A DNA stretch of 64,000 nucleotides from Paenibacillus lautus NBRC 15380 (GCF_004000945.1 NZ_BIMF01000007.1:1-64000), one strand, 5' to 3'; positions 53,658 through 63,374 are shown, numbered from the stretch's first letter. Numbers and translations: made by a program. Notes: a model not told the origin generated them from the sequence alone.

Positions 53658-54677
53658 CTATCCGTTTGTACTAAGACCCAACAAGCGTTTTAGGTTGTCA
53701 TCAATAAATTTATTATCGGCACTGTTGATTCCGCGGCCGGAAAAATGGCCCCAGATTGACTCGATAGGATTGAACTCAGCATTAGGCATAAGCTTAGCCT
53801 CGTATTCGTTATCATCCGCAGTGCAGAAGAGATCCGTGCTCCCCGGCATGATGCAGGCAAGAGCTTTAATGCTCTTAAGCGCCTTATCGAAATCTCCGTT
53901 ATAAGAGGGGTTTGCACTAATATCTGCATGTTGGCCTGTCCATAACATGGTCAGGACATTATGCGGATCCATCTTCATAAAGCTGTCTTCCCAAACACCA
54001 GCCACAAAATCCTCCAGGGAGTCAAATCCCAGCTCACGATAACGTTCCTCTCTATAAAACGCATGTGATACTCCCCATCCCGCATAGACCCGGCCAACGG
54101 CGCGCATGTCTGAAGAAGTCAGCTGGTTTAGTTTACTTGAATCGAAGCCTACCGCAGCCAGCAGCGAAGCTTTCATACTGTCCAGAACCACAAATGTATG
54201 GGGCCAAGGCTTGGCAATGCCCCCAAAAGGAGCAATTCGTTCCACCATATCGGGGTAACTTGCCCCCCATTGGAATGCCTGGATGCCTCCCATGGACCAT
54301 CCAACGACGAGAGCGATCTTTTGAATACCGAATTTTTCGGTCACCAGCCGATGCTGGAAATTAACGTTGTCATAGATAGTTACCTGCGGAAAGTTAGCCC
54401 TGTCAAAAGGAGGCGGCGTATTCGTGGGAGACGAAGATAATCCGTTGCCCAGCAGATTAGGAACGATAATGAAATATTCTTCCGGATCCAGTGCCATGCC
54501 GTTTCCAATCAACCATTCATTCTGAACATGCTGGTCGCCAAAAGCCGTTGGATAGACGATGACATTATCTTTCTGTTCATTCAATCTTCCATAAGTCTTA
54601 TAAGCAAGAAAAGCGCTTGGTAACGTCACTCCTGATTGCAAGGTTACGTCACCCAAATCAAAAATCTCATAATCCAT
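53658..54677 (-). CDS. MetX-like alpha/beta hydrolase (homoserine O-acetyltransferase family)
   Basis: A 339-residue protein. It opens FDLGDVTLQSGVTLPSAFLAYKTYGRLN as MetX proteins do. The nucleophile elbow is VVGWSMGGIQAFQWGASYP (Ser near residue 133), the acid Asp lies in PGSTDLFCTADD, and the His in IWGHFSGRG near residue 318. MetX-family relatives include acetyltransferases and hydrolases; the usual MetX cap residues are not conserved enough to name the substrate. The start is ATG 54675-54677 behind GAAGGGA. It is divergent from the LysR gene, its likely activator. Confidence 0.8.
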   Translation of the reverse strand: MDYEIFDLGDVTLQSGVTLPSAFLAYKTYGRLNEQKDNVIVYPTAFGDQHVQNEWLIGNGMALDPEEYFIIVPNLLGNGLSSSPTNTPPPFDRANFPQVTIYDNVNFQHRLVTEKFGIQKIALVVGWSMGGIQAFQWGASYPDMVERIAPFGGIAKPWPHTFVVLDSMKASLLAAVGFDSSKLNQLTSSDMRAVGRVYAGWGVSHAFYREERYRELGFDSLEDFVAGVWEDSFMKMDPHNVLTMLWTGQHADISANPSYNGDFDKALKSIKALACIMPGSTDLFCTADDNEYEAKLMPNAEFNPIESIWGHFSGRGINSADNKFIDDNLKRLLGLSTNG

Positions 54678-54773
54678 CGTGTTGTTTGCTCCCTTCAAAA
54701 TGAAACCATATATTTAGAATGTATTTCTTGTTGTTAGTATAGTTCCGTGTTACTCTCAATAAAAGTGAATGAA

Positions 54774-54802
54774 TTTCAAAGCTATGTTCAATAATTTTGA
54801 AA
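54774..54802. promoter_or_regulatory. Candidate LysR binding region between lysR and the MetX-like gene
   Basis: TTCAA-TAATT-TTGAA (54787-54801) is a T-N-A centred palindrome of the LTTR type. A second arm TTTCAAA at 54774 pairs with TTTGAAA at 54796. It lies just upstream of the lysR start, a place suited to autoregulation and divergent activation. Confidence 0.5.
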
Positions 54803-54817
54803 GTAAAGGGAGATGGA

Positions 54818-55738
54818 ATGATGGAATTGCGCCAACTGAACACGTTCCGCACGGTTGCATCAACTTTAAATTTCAGTCGGGCTGCGGAAGTGCTGAATTA
54901 TGTCCCCTCCAACGTCACGATGCAAATGAAAGCATTGGAGGATGAGCTTGGTGTTCGTCTCTTTGACCGCTTGGGCAAACAGCTCGTTCTCACAACTGCG
55001 GGTAAACGCTTTTTGACTCATATCGAAGGCGTGTTAAACCAATTGGACGAAGCTCGCAGCGTCGTCCATGACAACGAAAACTTAACCGGCACTCTAACGA
55101 TCAGTGCCAACGAGGTTCTTTGCGCCTATCGGCTTCCGGTTGTCTTTCGCCTATTTCGTTCGCGCTATCCTGGAGTGCGTCTGATCTTCCGCTCCGTTCC
55201 CAATCAGGAGCTGAAGCAAACGCTATTTGAGGGAACCGCGGATGTCGTCTTTATGTTGGACGAACCCATTCGCTCAAGCACACTTGCTGTGGAGCCGTTG
55301 CTGGAAGAAACGTTCCGCTTCTTCGCCGCTCCTGACCATCCGCTCTCAAAACGAACTGTGCTGCAGTTGGATGATTTTCACGGTGAAGTGTTCCTGACGA
55401 ATGAAAAGGGTTGTCCCTATCGAACGATGTTTGACCGGTCATTTGAGAAAGAGGGCATTGATAGTATTACGTATTTAGAGTTTCAAAGTGCCGAAGCCAT
55501 TAAACAATGTGCAATTACGGGAATCGGTATTGCCTTTCTTCCTGAAGTCGTCGCGGAAGCCGAAGTGGAACGGGGCGAACTTGTTGCTCTTCCATGGCAA
55601 ATTCCGGACTTGCACGTGTATACACAGATGTTATGGCATAAAGACAAGTGGCTTTCACCCGTCATATTATCTTTCATAGAAGCAGCAAGGGAGGTTATTG
55701 CTGTGGAAGAGGAGAATAAAGAGATTAAATCCGTTTAG
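54818..55738 (+). CDS. LysR family transcriptional regulator
   Basis: A 306-residue LTTR. The N-terminal HTH is LRQLNTFRTVASTLNFSRAAEVLNYVPSNVTMQMKALEDELGVRLFDRLGKQLVLTTAGKRFL. The C-terminal effector-binding domain (about residues 92-300) has GTLTISANEVLCAYRLPVVFRLFRSRYPGV, typical of the substrate-binding-protein fold. AGGGAGA precedes ATG 54818. It is divergent from the MetX-like gene. The inducer is unknown. Confidence 0.9.
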   Translation: MMELRQLNTFRTVASTLNFSRAAEVLNYVPSNVTMQMKALEDELGVRLFDRLGKQLVLTTAGKRFLTHIEGVLNQLDEARSVVHDNENLTGTLTISANEVLCAYRLPVVFRLFRSRYPGVRLIFRSVPNQELKQTLFEGTADVVFMLDEPIRSSTLAVEPLLEETFRFFAAPDHPLSKRTVLQLDDFHGEVFLTNEKGCPYRTMFDRSFEKEGIDSITYLEFQSAEAIKQCAITGIGIAFLPEVVAEAEVERGELVALPWQIPDLHVYTQMLWHKDKWLSPVILSFIEAAREVIAVEEENKEIKSV

Positions 55739-55812
55739 TCTATTCTAGCTGTTGCGAGACAAGGTACCATTCGAAGGTCGCTAAACTAGCGTAGAGAAAG
55801 TAACTCTTCATA

Positions 55813-56586
55813 TTATACATTCAGCAGTAATATTGCTGCTCCAATCATCGGGGTGATAACCATGCTTGTTTTAAGCCAACCCACAGGAACACGTTTTGTG
55901 AATTTTGCCCCTACGTATGAACCTGACATGGTTCCAATCACAACTGCAATTAGCAGATGTACATCCAGATAACCTATCTTAAAATAGCCTGCTCCACCTG
56001 CCAGTGCAGTTGGGATGATAATCAACATGGTTGTACCTGCAGCATAACGCATGGGCATACCCAGCAGCAGCATAAGTCCCAACTGGATGAAGGGCGTGGA
56101 GCCAATGCCGAACAGTCCAGACAAGATCCCGGTAACAAGACCGATTAGTATCGCGTATGACCAATATCGCATCCCTTTGGCGATAGCCGGTGTCATGTCC
56201 ACTGAAGCACTCGGGCCACTGGGGGCGAGCAGCATTCTTAGCCACAAGGCAATCCCTGATGCAAAAAGCATCACGGAGGTCATCAGGCCCAACCAGCTCT
56301 CCGGAATGAATGATGACCAGCCTGAGCTGAGCCATGCGCCCGCTGCTCCGGCTAAACCGACAATAATACCTGTCTTCAATATCATATTCCCCTCACGATA
56401 ATGGCTGACCGAACCGGAAAGAGAGGAGAAAAACATCGCCGCTAATGCCGTTCCTAACGCTAAATGTATGGGGTAACCGAAAACGACCGTTAATATGGAG
56501 ATAATGAAACCAGAGCCCCCAGCGCCAACAAAGCCTAAGAGAAGGCCAAGCAATACCATCACAAGCGTAATGTTAATCATCTGCAT
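55813..56586 (-). CDS. TauE/SafE family sulfite/organo-acid exporter
   Basis: A 257-residue membrane protein with about eight hydrophobic helices in two repeats. The first repeat has GLLLGFVGAGGSGFIISILTVVFGYPIHLALGTALAAMFFSSLSGSVSHY and the second GLVTGILSGLFGIGSTPFIQLGLMLLLGMPMRYAAGTTMLIIIPTALAGGAGYF, each with the family's glycine-rich G-GGG block. It overlaps the esterase stop (start ATG 56584-56586) and is translated with it. Possible cargo is a carboxylate or sulfonate released by the esterase; this is inference. Confidence 0.88.
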   Translation of the reverse strand: MQMINITLVMVLLGLLLGFVGAGGSGFIISILTVVFGYPIHLALGTALAAMFFSSLSGSVSHYREGNMILKTGIIVGLAGAAGAWLSSGWSSFIPESWLGLMTSVMLFASGIALWLRMLLAPSGPSASVDMTPAIAKGMRYWSYAILIGLVTGILSGLFGIGSTPFIQLGLMLLLGMPMRYAAGTTMLIIIPTALAGGAGYFKIGYLDVHLLIAVVIGTMSGSYVGAKFTKRVPVGWLKTSMVITPMIGAAILLLNV

Positions 56587-58063
56587 CTAAAATTCTCCAT
56601 ACTTGATGGTGAACACCTATACCTGCAGGCTGAGGCATATTCTCTTGGACGTAACTGACTTTGTCCAGCACCATAGTACTACATTCATTATTATAAGTTG
56701 GCCAAACGGGTAATGCGTCTGAATTTGGATTCCCATGACGAATAAAGGTTACCCAGGATTTACGCATGTTCCTTGCCAGTTCATATTGTTCAGTTGGTAT
56801 GGTGTGGGGATCATTGGTCAGATGGACAGGAACCGGGTGCGATGAATTTGCAAAATGAATGAGACTGCTTTCATATCCATGCGTCGCTCCCAGGACACCG
56901 CCGCTGCGTAGACGATACATCCATACAGGGGTTCCCGAGGATGCCAGTGCATTCGCGAACTGGATGGCTCCAACCGCATATAAATGTTCGGTTAATATCG
57001 TGCGCCATGCATCTGCATCTGACATCGTTTCGGAATAACTTAGATACGTCGCCCATATAGTTGAAGCATTTCTCCCGAAGAATCGTTCCAGTGTTACTGG
57101 GTTTGGAGATTGAAGCTCAATATCGTTGTGGATGAAAATAGTAGACTCATCTTCGTTTGTTCCAATCAGCATTGGCGGCATCTTCTCACGATCAGCCAAT
57201 TTTGAGAGTGGTTTCAAGGGTATGATGCGCCCATCTGCTACTGGCCCGAACATATGCAGACTGCGCGAGGTACCGCATCCAACGGCGGACTGTGCCTCAA
57301 TTAATTGCTCAAAAGGAAGCTTCAACAACCGCCCAGGTTCACTAGACAAGCCCAACTTTTCAAGTATCCGAAGTGTTGTCACGTTTGCAGTGCTTTGATC
57401 CCTTATCGCTTGAGTGGCACCACTCTGAGCAATTGCTCGGCAAAATAACCCTTGCGCAGCCTCCATCACATACAGCGAAGCGGTACATTTGGCACCGGCT
57501 GAAGCCCCGCTGACAGTAACACGTTCCGGATCACCGCCGAAGGCGGAGATATTCCGTTGAACCCACTCCAGCGCAAATACAATATCAAGCATGCCGTTGT
57601 TCCCCGAAGTCTTGTACTCTTCACCAAGAATGTCCTCTAGGTGGAGAAAACCTAGCACCCCAAGACGATAATTAATGGATACGTAAACCAGCCCGTCTTC
57701 CACCACATACCGGGAACCGTCACTGTCTGCTCCGCTTCCGGATATGAACCCACCGCCATGAATGAACACCAGCACTGGCTTTAGCTCTTTGTCAGAGCCA
57801 GAGGTCCACACGTTCAAATGTAAACAATCCTCTGACTGAACAAGAGTTGTACTTGAACTCTGCCCTCCAGCGTTTTGTGGGGCAATCGTTCCGACATGCC
57901 GGCAGTCTTTTATACCTGACCATGGGAGTGGAGGTGCAGGAGGCTTAAATCTGCGATTTCCGTTTGCTGGAGCCGCATAAGGTATGCCCCAGAATACGTG
58001 GGCGCCTTTACATAGCACACCTGCAACTTTCCCGGCATCCGTTTGTACGATCAAAGAAGTCAT
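56573..58063 (-). CDS. Type B carboxylesterase
   Basis: A 496-residue carboxylesterase/lipase of the PnbA type. It has FWGIPYAAP, VFIHGGGFISGSG (oxyanion hole, about residues 98-110) and the nucleophile elbow SGASAGAKCTASLY. There the usual Gly-Glu-Ser-Ala-Gly reads GASAG, so the Glu next to the Ser is replaced while the catalytic Ser remains. EDESTIFIHND (acid) and THGYESSLIHFAN (His) complete the triad region. The ribosome site AGGAG directly abuts ATG 58061-58063, so TTG at 58052-58054, 9 bases from it, may be the true start. It is divergent from the LysR gene at 58179. Confidence 0.85.
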   Translation of the reverse strand: MTSLIVQTDAGKVAGVLCKGAHVFWGIPYAAPANGNRRFKPPAPPLPWSGIKDCRHVGTIAPQNAGGQSSSTTLVQSEDCLHLNVWTSGSDKELKPVLVFIHGGGFISGSGADSDGSRYVVEDGLVYVSINYRLGVLGFLHLEDILGEEYKTSGNNGMLDIVFALEWVQRNISAFGGDPERVTVSGASAGAKCTASLYVMEAAQGLFCRAIAQSGATQAIRDQSTANVTTLRILEKLGLSSEPGRLLKLPFEQLIEAQSAVGCGTSRSLHMFGPVADGRIIPLKPLSKLADREKMPPMLIGTNEDESTIFIHNDIELQSPNPVTLERFFGRNASTIWATYLSYSETMSDADAWRTILTEHLYAVGAIQFANALASSGTPVWMYRLRSGGVLGATHGYESSLIHFANSSHPVPVHLTNDPHTIPTEQYELARNMRKSWVTFIRHGNPNSDALPVWPTYNNECSTMVLDKVSYVQENMPQPAGIGVHHQVWRILDADD

Positions 58064-58178
58064 CTCCTATCATATGGTTTGAATTAGTATAACTTGTTTT
58101 CAGCATGAGCTATAATATATGTTAATTCATAATATACATAACCTAGTAGTTATGTATCATAGGAAGCGAGGAACAGAA

Positions 58179-59063
58179 ATGGAACTGCTTCAGCTAAAAT
58201 ATTTCCAGACCGCGGCTCGAATGCAGCATTTTACGAAAGCAGCAGACTACTTACATATTTCTCAGCCAGCACTTAGCAAAATGATCGCTTCCCTCGAGGC
58301 TGAGCTGGGCACCAAGCTTTTTGACCGTGAGCCCAAACGGATACGTTTGAATCATCATGGCGCGTTGTTTCTTCATCAAGTGGATATCGCCTTGAAAGCG
58401 ATTGAAGATGGTAAACTGCAGCTGCAAGATCTAGTCGGTGCGGCTGGACCTTACATTGCTCTGGACGTTCGTGTTTCATCCCACCTACTACCAGATTTAT
58501 TGGCCGATTTCCGCAAGGAATGTCCCCACGCTGAATTCCATCTTCTTCAGCATTCCGAATCATATACCGGAGTAACAAAATTTGATCTTTGCCTTTCCGA
58601 TGCTGTTTCACTTCCACAGGGGACCACGTCTGTTTCTTTGCTTAAGGAGGACATTTACGTTGCAGTTCCCACAACGCACCAACTTGCTAACCGCGGACAT
58701 ATTGGAATAAGGGAGCTTAAGGATGAGAGTTTTATTATGCTTCCTCCGGGCAAATCGTTACGAGAGACGACCGATGCATTTTGTCGTCTTGCGGGGTTTA
58801 CTCCGAAAATCCGATATGAGAGCGATGACCCTGCCACAGTCCGCGGGTTGATTCGCGCGGGTCAAGGTGTTGCTTTTTTTCCATCTATTACTTGGGGCGG
58901 TTCCAACGGATCTGAAGTCGTCTTGCTGCGACTAGAAGAAAACTGGTGCAATCGCTCGATTGCTCTATCTTGGCCTCAGGACCGCTATATAACCCATACT
59001 GCAGTGCAGTTTCGCGATTTTGTAGTGAACTACTTTGCAAGATTGGGTAGGTCGCATGGATAG
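58179..59063 (+). CDS. LysR family transcriptional regulator
   Basis: A 294-residue LTTR. HTH: LLQLKYFQTAARMQHFTKAADYLHISQPALSKMIASLEAELGTKLFDREPKRIRLNHHGALFL. The effector domain starts near IALDVRVSSHLLPDLLADFRKECP. AGGAAGCGAGGAAC precedes ATG 58179; the earlier ATG at 58119 lacks one. It is divergent from the esterase-TauE operon, which it probably controls. Confidence 0.9.
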   Translation: MELLQLKYFQTAARMQHFTKAADYLHISQPALSKMIASLEAELGTKLFDREPKRIRLNHHGALFLHQVDIALKAIEDGKLQLQDLVGAAGPYIALDVRVSSHLLPDLLADFRKECPHAEFHLLQHSESYTGVTKFDLCLSDAVSLPQGTTSVSLLKEDIYVAVPTTHQLANRGHIGIRELKDESFIMLPPGKSLRETTDAFCRLAGFTPKIRYESDDPATVRGLIRAGQGVAFFPSITWGGSNGSEVVLLRLEENWCNRSIALSWPQDRYITHTAVQFRDFVVNYFARLGRSHG

Positions 59064-59232
59064 TTGAGGATTCCTCGGGCTTTCTCATGGCCATCTCGGC
59101 CTTTTTGAAAATCACAGGTATGTTAAATTGTCTAGGCATATTTGTTAATTTTTATTGACAATTTTAATTTAATGTTGTTTCATTTTATTAAACTATGTTG
59201 AATGACATTATTTTTACTAGGAGAATAATCGT

Positions 59233-59778
59233 ATGGAATTGGGGAGCAAAATCCGAAGGCTTCGAAAGGAGCAAAACCGGAGCCTGGATGACATCGCAAA
59301 GGCTTGCGGATTCACCAAGAGCTTGTTGTCCAAAATCGAAAATGGGAAGACGGTGCCTCCCATCGGAACGCTCATCAAGATTGCCGAAACGCTTGGAACC
59401 AAAATTTCGATTTTGCTGGACGACAGCGATTTGAATGGAACGGTATATACACCGAAAGCTAGAAGTGAAGGGAAAATGGTTCAGACGGATAAAGGGTATT
59501 CGTTTTCCGCGATTGCGGCCGAACGGCCGGAGAAATTAATGCAGCCGTTTTATTTTGTTGCAAAGAAAGGGAAAACAGGCAAAAGGACATATTCACATGT
59601 CGGGCAGGAATTTATTTATGTGCTGGAAGGCACGATGATTTATTACGTAGGGAAAGAAGAGTACACGTTAAATGCCGGTGACAGCCTGTACTTCGATTCG
59701 GTTGAAAACCATTCATATACACTGGTTACCGATGAGGTCAAGTATCTGTCGGTGTTTTGCTCCAACTCCAATGCTTAG
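59233..59778 (+). CDS. XRE-family regulator with C-terminal cupin domain
   Basis: A 181-residue regulator. The HTH_3 domain at residues 2-60 reads LGSKIRRLRKEQNRSLDDIAKACGFTKSLLSKIENGKTVPPIGTLIKIAETLGTKI. The cupin barrel (about 100-178) has the metal-site motif in SHVGQEFIYVLEGTMIYYVGKEEYTLNAGDSLYFDSVENHSY, with His and Glu in the usual places. Such proteins sense small metabolites (polyamines, carboxylates, choline). The ribosome site (AGGAG) is about 9 bases before ATG 59233. It is followed by a structured region (59818-59893) before the two-component genes. Confidence 0.88.
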   Translation: MELGSKIRRLRKEQNRSLDDIAKACGFTKSLLSKIENGKTVPPIGTLIKIAETLGTKISILLDDSDLNGTVYTPKARSEGKMVQTDKGYSFSAIAAERPEKLMQPFYFVAKKGKTGKRTYSHVGQEFIYVLEGTMIYYVGKEEYTLNAGDSLYFDSVENHSYTLVTDEVKYLSVFCSNSNA

Positions 59779-59817
59779 GAGAGGGTGATTTTAAATAAAT
59801 ATCATGCAATGTTAATG

Positions 59818-59893
59818 AAGCCCATGCAGGACTCATGTAAACGATGGCAGTTCAAACTTCCCATTTACTTGATTTCCGCGTGGGCTTTTTTTC
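59818..59893 (+). terminator. Terminator with unusually long loop, possible structured leader
   Basis: Arms AAGCCCATGC (59818-59827) and GCGTGGGCTT (59878-59887) pair with one wobble and are followed by TTTTTTC. About 50 bases lie between the arms, with internal pairing possibilities (GTAAACGATGG with CCATTTAC). It may be a terminator of the cupin-regulator gene or a folded leader of the response regulator gene. Confidence 0.5.
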
Positions 59894-59917
59894 ATCACAG
59901 TACAAGGGGGATGGATC

Positions 59918-61435
59918 ATGTTAAACATTTTGGTTGTGGATGACGAGCCGAAGCACAGAAAAGGAATGTCACGGATGCTGAAGGCTCTGAAACCGGAGTA
60001 TAACATTTTTCATGCCAGAGACGGGGCGGAAGCTCTGCACAGCATGGAGCTTCAGCGGATGGATCTGGTCTTTACGGACATTCAGATGCCTGTGATGGAC
60101 GGCCTGGAATTGATGGAGCGCCTGACCCGCCGCGGAGGGAATGAAAGCATCATTATTATGAGCGCTTATTCCGATTTTGTTTATGCGCAACGTGCCATCC
60201 AGTTGGGAGCAAGCGATTATGTGCTGAAACCAGTTGAGGAACAAAACATTCTGCCGCTGCTTGCAAAAGCGGAGCGCAGAGCAAGCGCTGTACGCCTTGC
60301 GTCCGTCGAATTCTCGCTTTCCGAGATGTTGGAGGGATGTCCGTCCGACGAGGATTATCGGTTACTGGAGAGCACGTTCCCGGAATTTAAGCGCGGTATC
60401 GTGCTCACCGCTGTTTTTGGCGAGGCGAAAGATCACAAACTTCTGCTGAGCGGACTTAAAGGGATACTGCTGCCGATGATCGAGGAATTGGGGTTTTCCT
60501 GCGCTTTTTGCTTACAGGACAAAATGCTTGCCGTCTTGATGATAAGCTCCGATCCTCCCTCCATGGTTGTTCCCGGTTTGAACTCGAAGCTGCAGGAGGT
60601 CATTCAACTCTTCCAGCGTGAATACGGGGCGGAACTAACGTTTGGCATGGGCCGTTATTTTACAGAATGGAGACAGGAAGCCAAACAAGCTTACCAGCAG
60701 GCCTGTCACGCACTCAAAACAAGATTTTATAAAGGCGGAGGGGCGGTGTATGAAGCCAAGCCACTGGATAACGAAGATCGTCCGGCCGTCGTGAAGCTTG
60801 AATTCAGTGGATTAACCAAAGCGGTACTATCCGGAAATAAGCCGGAAATCGAAGCCTGTCTGGATTCGGCTGTTCACCAGGCCGTCGGCAGCGGTTATCC
60901 CGAGCCGGAAAAATTGAAATACTTTCTCGCGGCCTCTATCCATCAAGCCACCTCTCTCCTAATGGAGAAAGGGCTCGCACCCTTACATAGCGCCGTCTAC
61001 GAGGAAGCTTTGCTGCATTGCCATACCGTTGATGAATTAGTTAAGGCGGCCCGGCAATGGATCTTCGAGCTGACGGATCGCCTGGAACAACGGCGGCAGT
61101 ACAATGCCGGGTCCATTATCGACAGCTGCAAAGCCTATATTGATGCGCACTATAGTGAAGGTGATTTGTCACTAAGCACACTGGCGGTAAAATTTCATTT
61201 TAATGCCTCGTATTTTTGTATGCTGTTCAAAACGCATACCCGCATGACCGTCCATCAGTACATCACACATACTAGAATGAAAGCGGCCGCAGGCCTGCTG
61301 CTGCAAACTTCTCAAAAGGTTTACCAGATTGCCGAGTGCGTAGGGTATAAGGATGTAAAGTACTTCATTCGACTGTTTCGCAAAGAATTTGGCACAAGCC
61401 CGGAAGAATATCGCCATTTATCCGCTACTCGCTAA
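59918..61435 (+). CDS. YesN-type response regulator with AraC output
   Basis: A 505-residue regulator. Receiver at residues 1-120: ILVVDDEPK, phosphoacceptor Asp in DLVFTDIQMPVMDG (about residue 54), then the Lys in DYVLKPVEEQN. A middle region of about 270 residues follows. The C-terminal AraC domain (about 405-500) has SLSTLAVKFHFNASYFCMLFKTHTRMTVHQYITHTRM and YQIAECVGYKDVKYFIRLFRKEFGTSPEEY. AAGGGGGA precedes ATG 59918. The YesM-type kinase gene follows directly. Together with the solute-binding protein gene behind it, this is a sugar-sensing system. Confidence 0.92.
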   Translation: MLNILVVDDEPKHRKGMSRMLKALKPEYNIFHARDGAEALHSMELQRMDLVFTDIQMPVMDGLELMERLTRRGGNESIIIMSAYSDFVYAQRAIQLGASDYVLKPVEEQNILPLLAKAERRASAVRLASVEFSLSEMLEGCPSDEDYRLLESTFPEFKRGIVLTAVFGEAKDHKLLLSGLKGILLPMIEELGFSCAFCLQDKMLAVLMISSDPPSMVVPGLNSKLQEVIQLFQREYGAELTFGMGRYFTEWRQEAKQAYQQACHALKTRFYKGGGAVYEAKPLDNEDRPAVVKLEFSGLTKAVLSGNKPEIEACLDSAVHQAVGSGYPEPEKLKYFLAASIHQATSLLMEKGLAPLHSAVYEEALLHCHTVDELVKAARQWIFELTDRLEQRRQYNAGSIIDSCKAYIDAHYSEGDLSLSTLAVKFHFNASYFCMLFKTHTRMTVHQYITHTRMKAAAGLLLQTSQKVYQIAECVGYKDVKYFIRLFRKEFGTSPEEYRHLSATR

Positions 61436-61451
61436 AAGGAAGGGATGTCAT

Positions 61452-63275
61452 TTGAGAGGACGTTGTTTATTGCCGCGCTTAAAAGATCTCAGCTACAGGT
61501 TTCAGCTTTTTTTAACCTATGCCCTCATTGTTTCGATACCTCTTGGCATCCTGAGCTGGAAATATTTTAACTCCAGCAGAGAGTTTGTCTCCGAATTTGC
61601 CCGGCAAAATCTTTATTCCATCGTCAAACAAAACAATGAAATCATGGACACGGAGCTTGCGCGGGTAGAAGAAAGCAGCCTGGCCATCATCGCAGAGCAA
61701 ACGTTGTATGAGCAGTATTTGCATGCAAATCCGCATGACGAATACAGCATGATCACGATGGAGAAAAAGGTCAGCCGCGCGTTAAACAAATACTTTACGG
61801 ATTTGGAGCAAATCTATTCCATCCACCTCATGACCAGTTATTCCAACATTGGCCCAACGGGCGCCTCCGCTTTTATCCCATATGAGAATTTTAACCAAAC
61901 GGCTTTATACCAGGCTGCACTACAGGGGGACGGTGCCATGCAGTGGGTGCCTACCTTCTCGTTTGATCAGATGTTTAAGCAGGATATCAGCCGCTCCAAG
62001 CCTCCCGAATATGACCGCCTGCTGGCGGGTGTCCGCTTGCTGAAGCTGTTCAACATCAACAACGGCGAAGTCATCGAACTAGAGGGCAAGGCTGAACTCC
62101 CGGTGCTGGCGATTGTTTATCATCCGGAAATCTATCATTCCCGCTTCGCTGACACGCTCCCTTCCACAGGAGCTTCTTTTTTTATTGTCAGCCCGGACGG
62201 AAAGCCCGTGGCGGGCACGACCATCGAGCAGGGAGATACGGGCGTCGATCCCGGTTGGCTTGACGAAATGGCAGAAATGAAGAGCGGGACCCTGACGGTT
62301 ACGCAGGATGGGAAGCCGCTCATCGTTTGTTTTGATACATCGGAGGTAACGGGCTGGATATCGGGTGTCACCATATCGCCCGAAGCGTTGGCGGCCGCTT
62401 TTTTGCCGGAGATTAAATCCTACACTTTATACTTGGCTGTCGCCCTCCTGCTTTTTTCGCTCCTGCTTGCGTTTATTTTTGCCAATTCCGTTATCAGGCC
62501 CATTCATCAACTCCTTCAGGCGATCAAAAAGACGGGCGAAGGTGAATTTGATACCCGAATACCGGTGGAATCCTACAACGAGATGGGGCTGTTAATCCAC
62601 AAATTTAATCAAATGAACGTCAAGATCAATAATTTGATTGAAGAGAACTACAAAGTCAAGCTGCGAGAAAAAGAAACCGAGATCATGTCGCTGAACATAC
62701 AGCTGAATCCTCATTTTTTATACAACACCCTGAACATCATGAATTGGACGGCGCTTGAAAACAACCAAAGAGAATTAAGCCGCATGATTGTCAGCTTGTC
62801 CTCCATGCTGCATTATACCTCCGAGAACAGCCAGGACACCGGTGATTTGGCCGAGGAACTGAACTGGCTGAAACATTACATATTCATCACGAATCAGCGT
62901 TTCGAGGACCGGTTTACCGTCGAGTATGACATCGCTCCTGAGCTCTATGCTTACCGTGTCCCCAAGCTCTTCCTGCAACCGTTTGTCGAGAACGCGATCG
63001 TCCACGGATTTTCCCGTCTGCACAGCGGGGGAAGGATTGCCATTCGGGGATGGATGGCTGGCGAGGCGCGCAAGTTTACGGTGGAGGATAACGGCACGGG
63101 CATCCCACCCGGCAAATTAGAACAACTGGTCAAGCTCGAAGGCGATTCCATCGGCATCCGAAATGTGGATAAAAGAATCAAACTCATTTATGGGGACGCT
63201 TATGGGATCACCCTGACTTCGGCTGAAGGAGAGGGCACCATCGTAAACATCAACCTGCCTATATCGAACAACTGA
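61452..63275 (+). CDS. YesM-type sensor histidine kinase
   Basis: A 607-residue membrane kinase of the LytS/YesM type. One transmembrane helix lies near residues 16-36 and another near 315-338 (YLAVALLLFSLLLAFIFANSV), flanking a Cache-like extracellular sensor, with HAMP just after. The his_kinase domain block is LNIQLNPHFLYNTLNIMNWTALEN (phosphoacceptor His), followed by the HATPase part VPKLFLQPFVENAIVHGFS and VEDNGTGIP. TTG 61452 is chosen because AAGGAAGGGA lies about 7 bases upstream. The longer reading from TTG 61389 overlaps the response regulator gene by 47 bases. Confidence 0.9.
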   Translation: MRGRCLLPRLKDLSYRFQLFLTYALIVSIPLGILSWKYFNSSREFVSEFARQNLYSIVKQNNEIMDTELARVEESSLAIIAEQTLYEQYLHANPHDEYSMITMEKKVSRALNKYFTDLEQIYSIHLMTSYSNIGPTGASAFIPYENFNQTALYQAALQGDGAMQWVPTFSFDQMFKQDISRSKPPEYDRLLAGVRLLKLFNINNGEVIELEGKAELPVLAIVYHPEIYHSRFADTLPSTGASFFIVSPDGKPVAGTTIEQGDTGVDPGWLDEMAEMKSGTLTVTQDGKPLIVCFDTSEVTGWISGVTISPEALAAAFLPEIKSYTLYLAVALLLFSLLLAFIFANSVIRPIHQLLQAIKKTGEGEFDTRIPVESYNEMGLLIHKFNQMNVKINNLIEENYKVKLREKETEIMSLNIQLNPHFLYNTLNIMNWTALENNQRELSRMIVSLSSMLHYTSENSQDTGDLAEELNWLKHYIFITNQRFEDRFTVEYDIAPELYAYRVPKLFLQPFVENAIVHGFSRLHSGGRIAIRGWMAGEARKFTVEDNGTGIPPGKLEQLVKLEGDSIGIRNVDKRIKLIYGDAYGITLTSAEGEGTIVNINLPISNN

Positions 63276-63374
63276 AAATTCTCCACCAATACAAAAATGT
63301 TAGAATTTTTTTCGGGACGGCTCTTTTTTACAATAAATATATGAACGATCAGCCAATGAATGGAGGGTGAGTAG

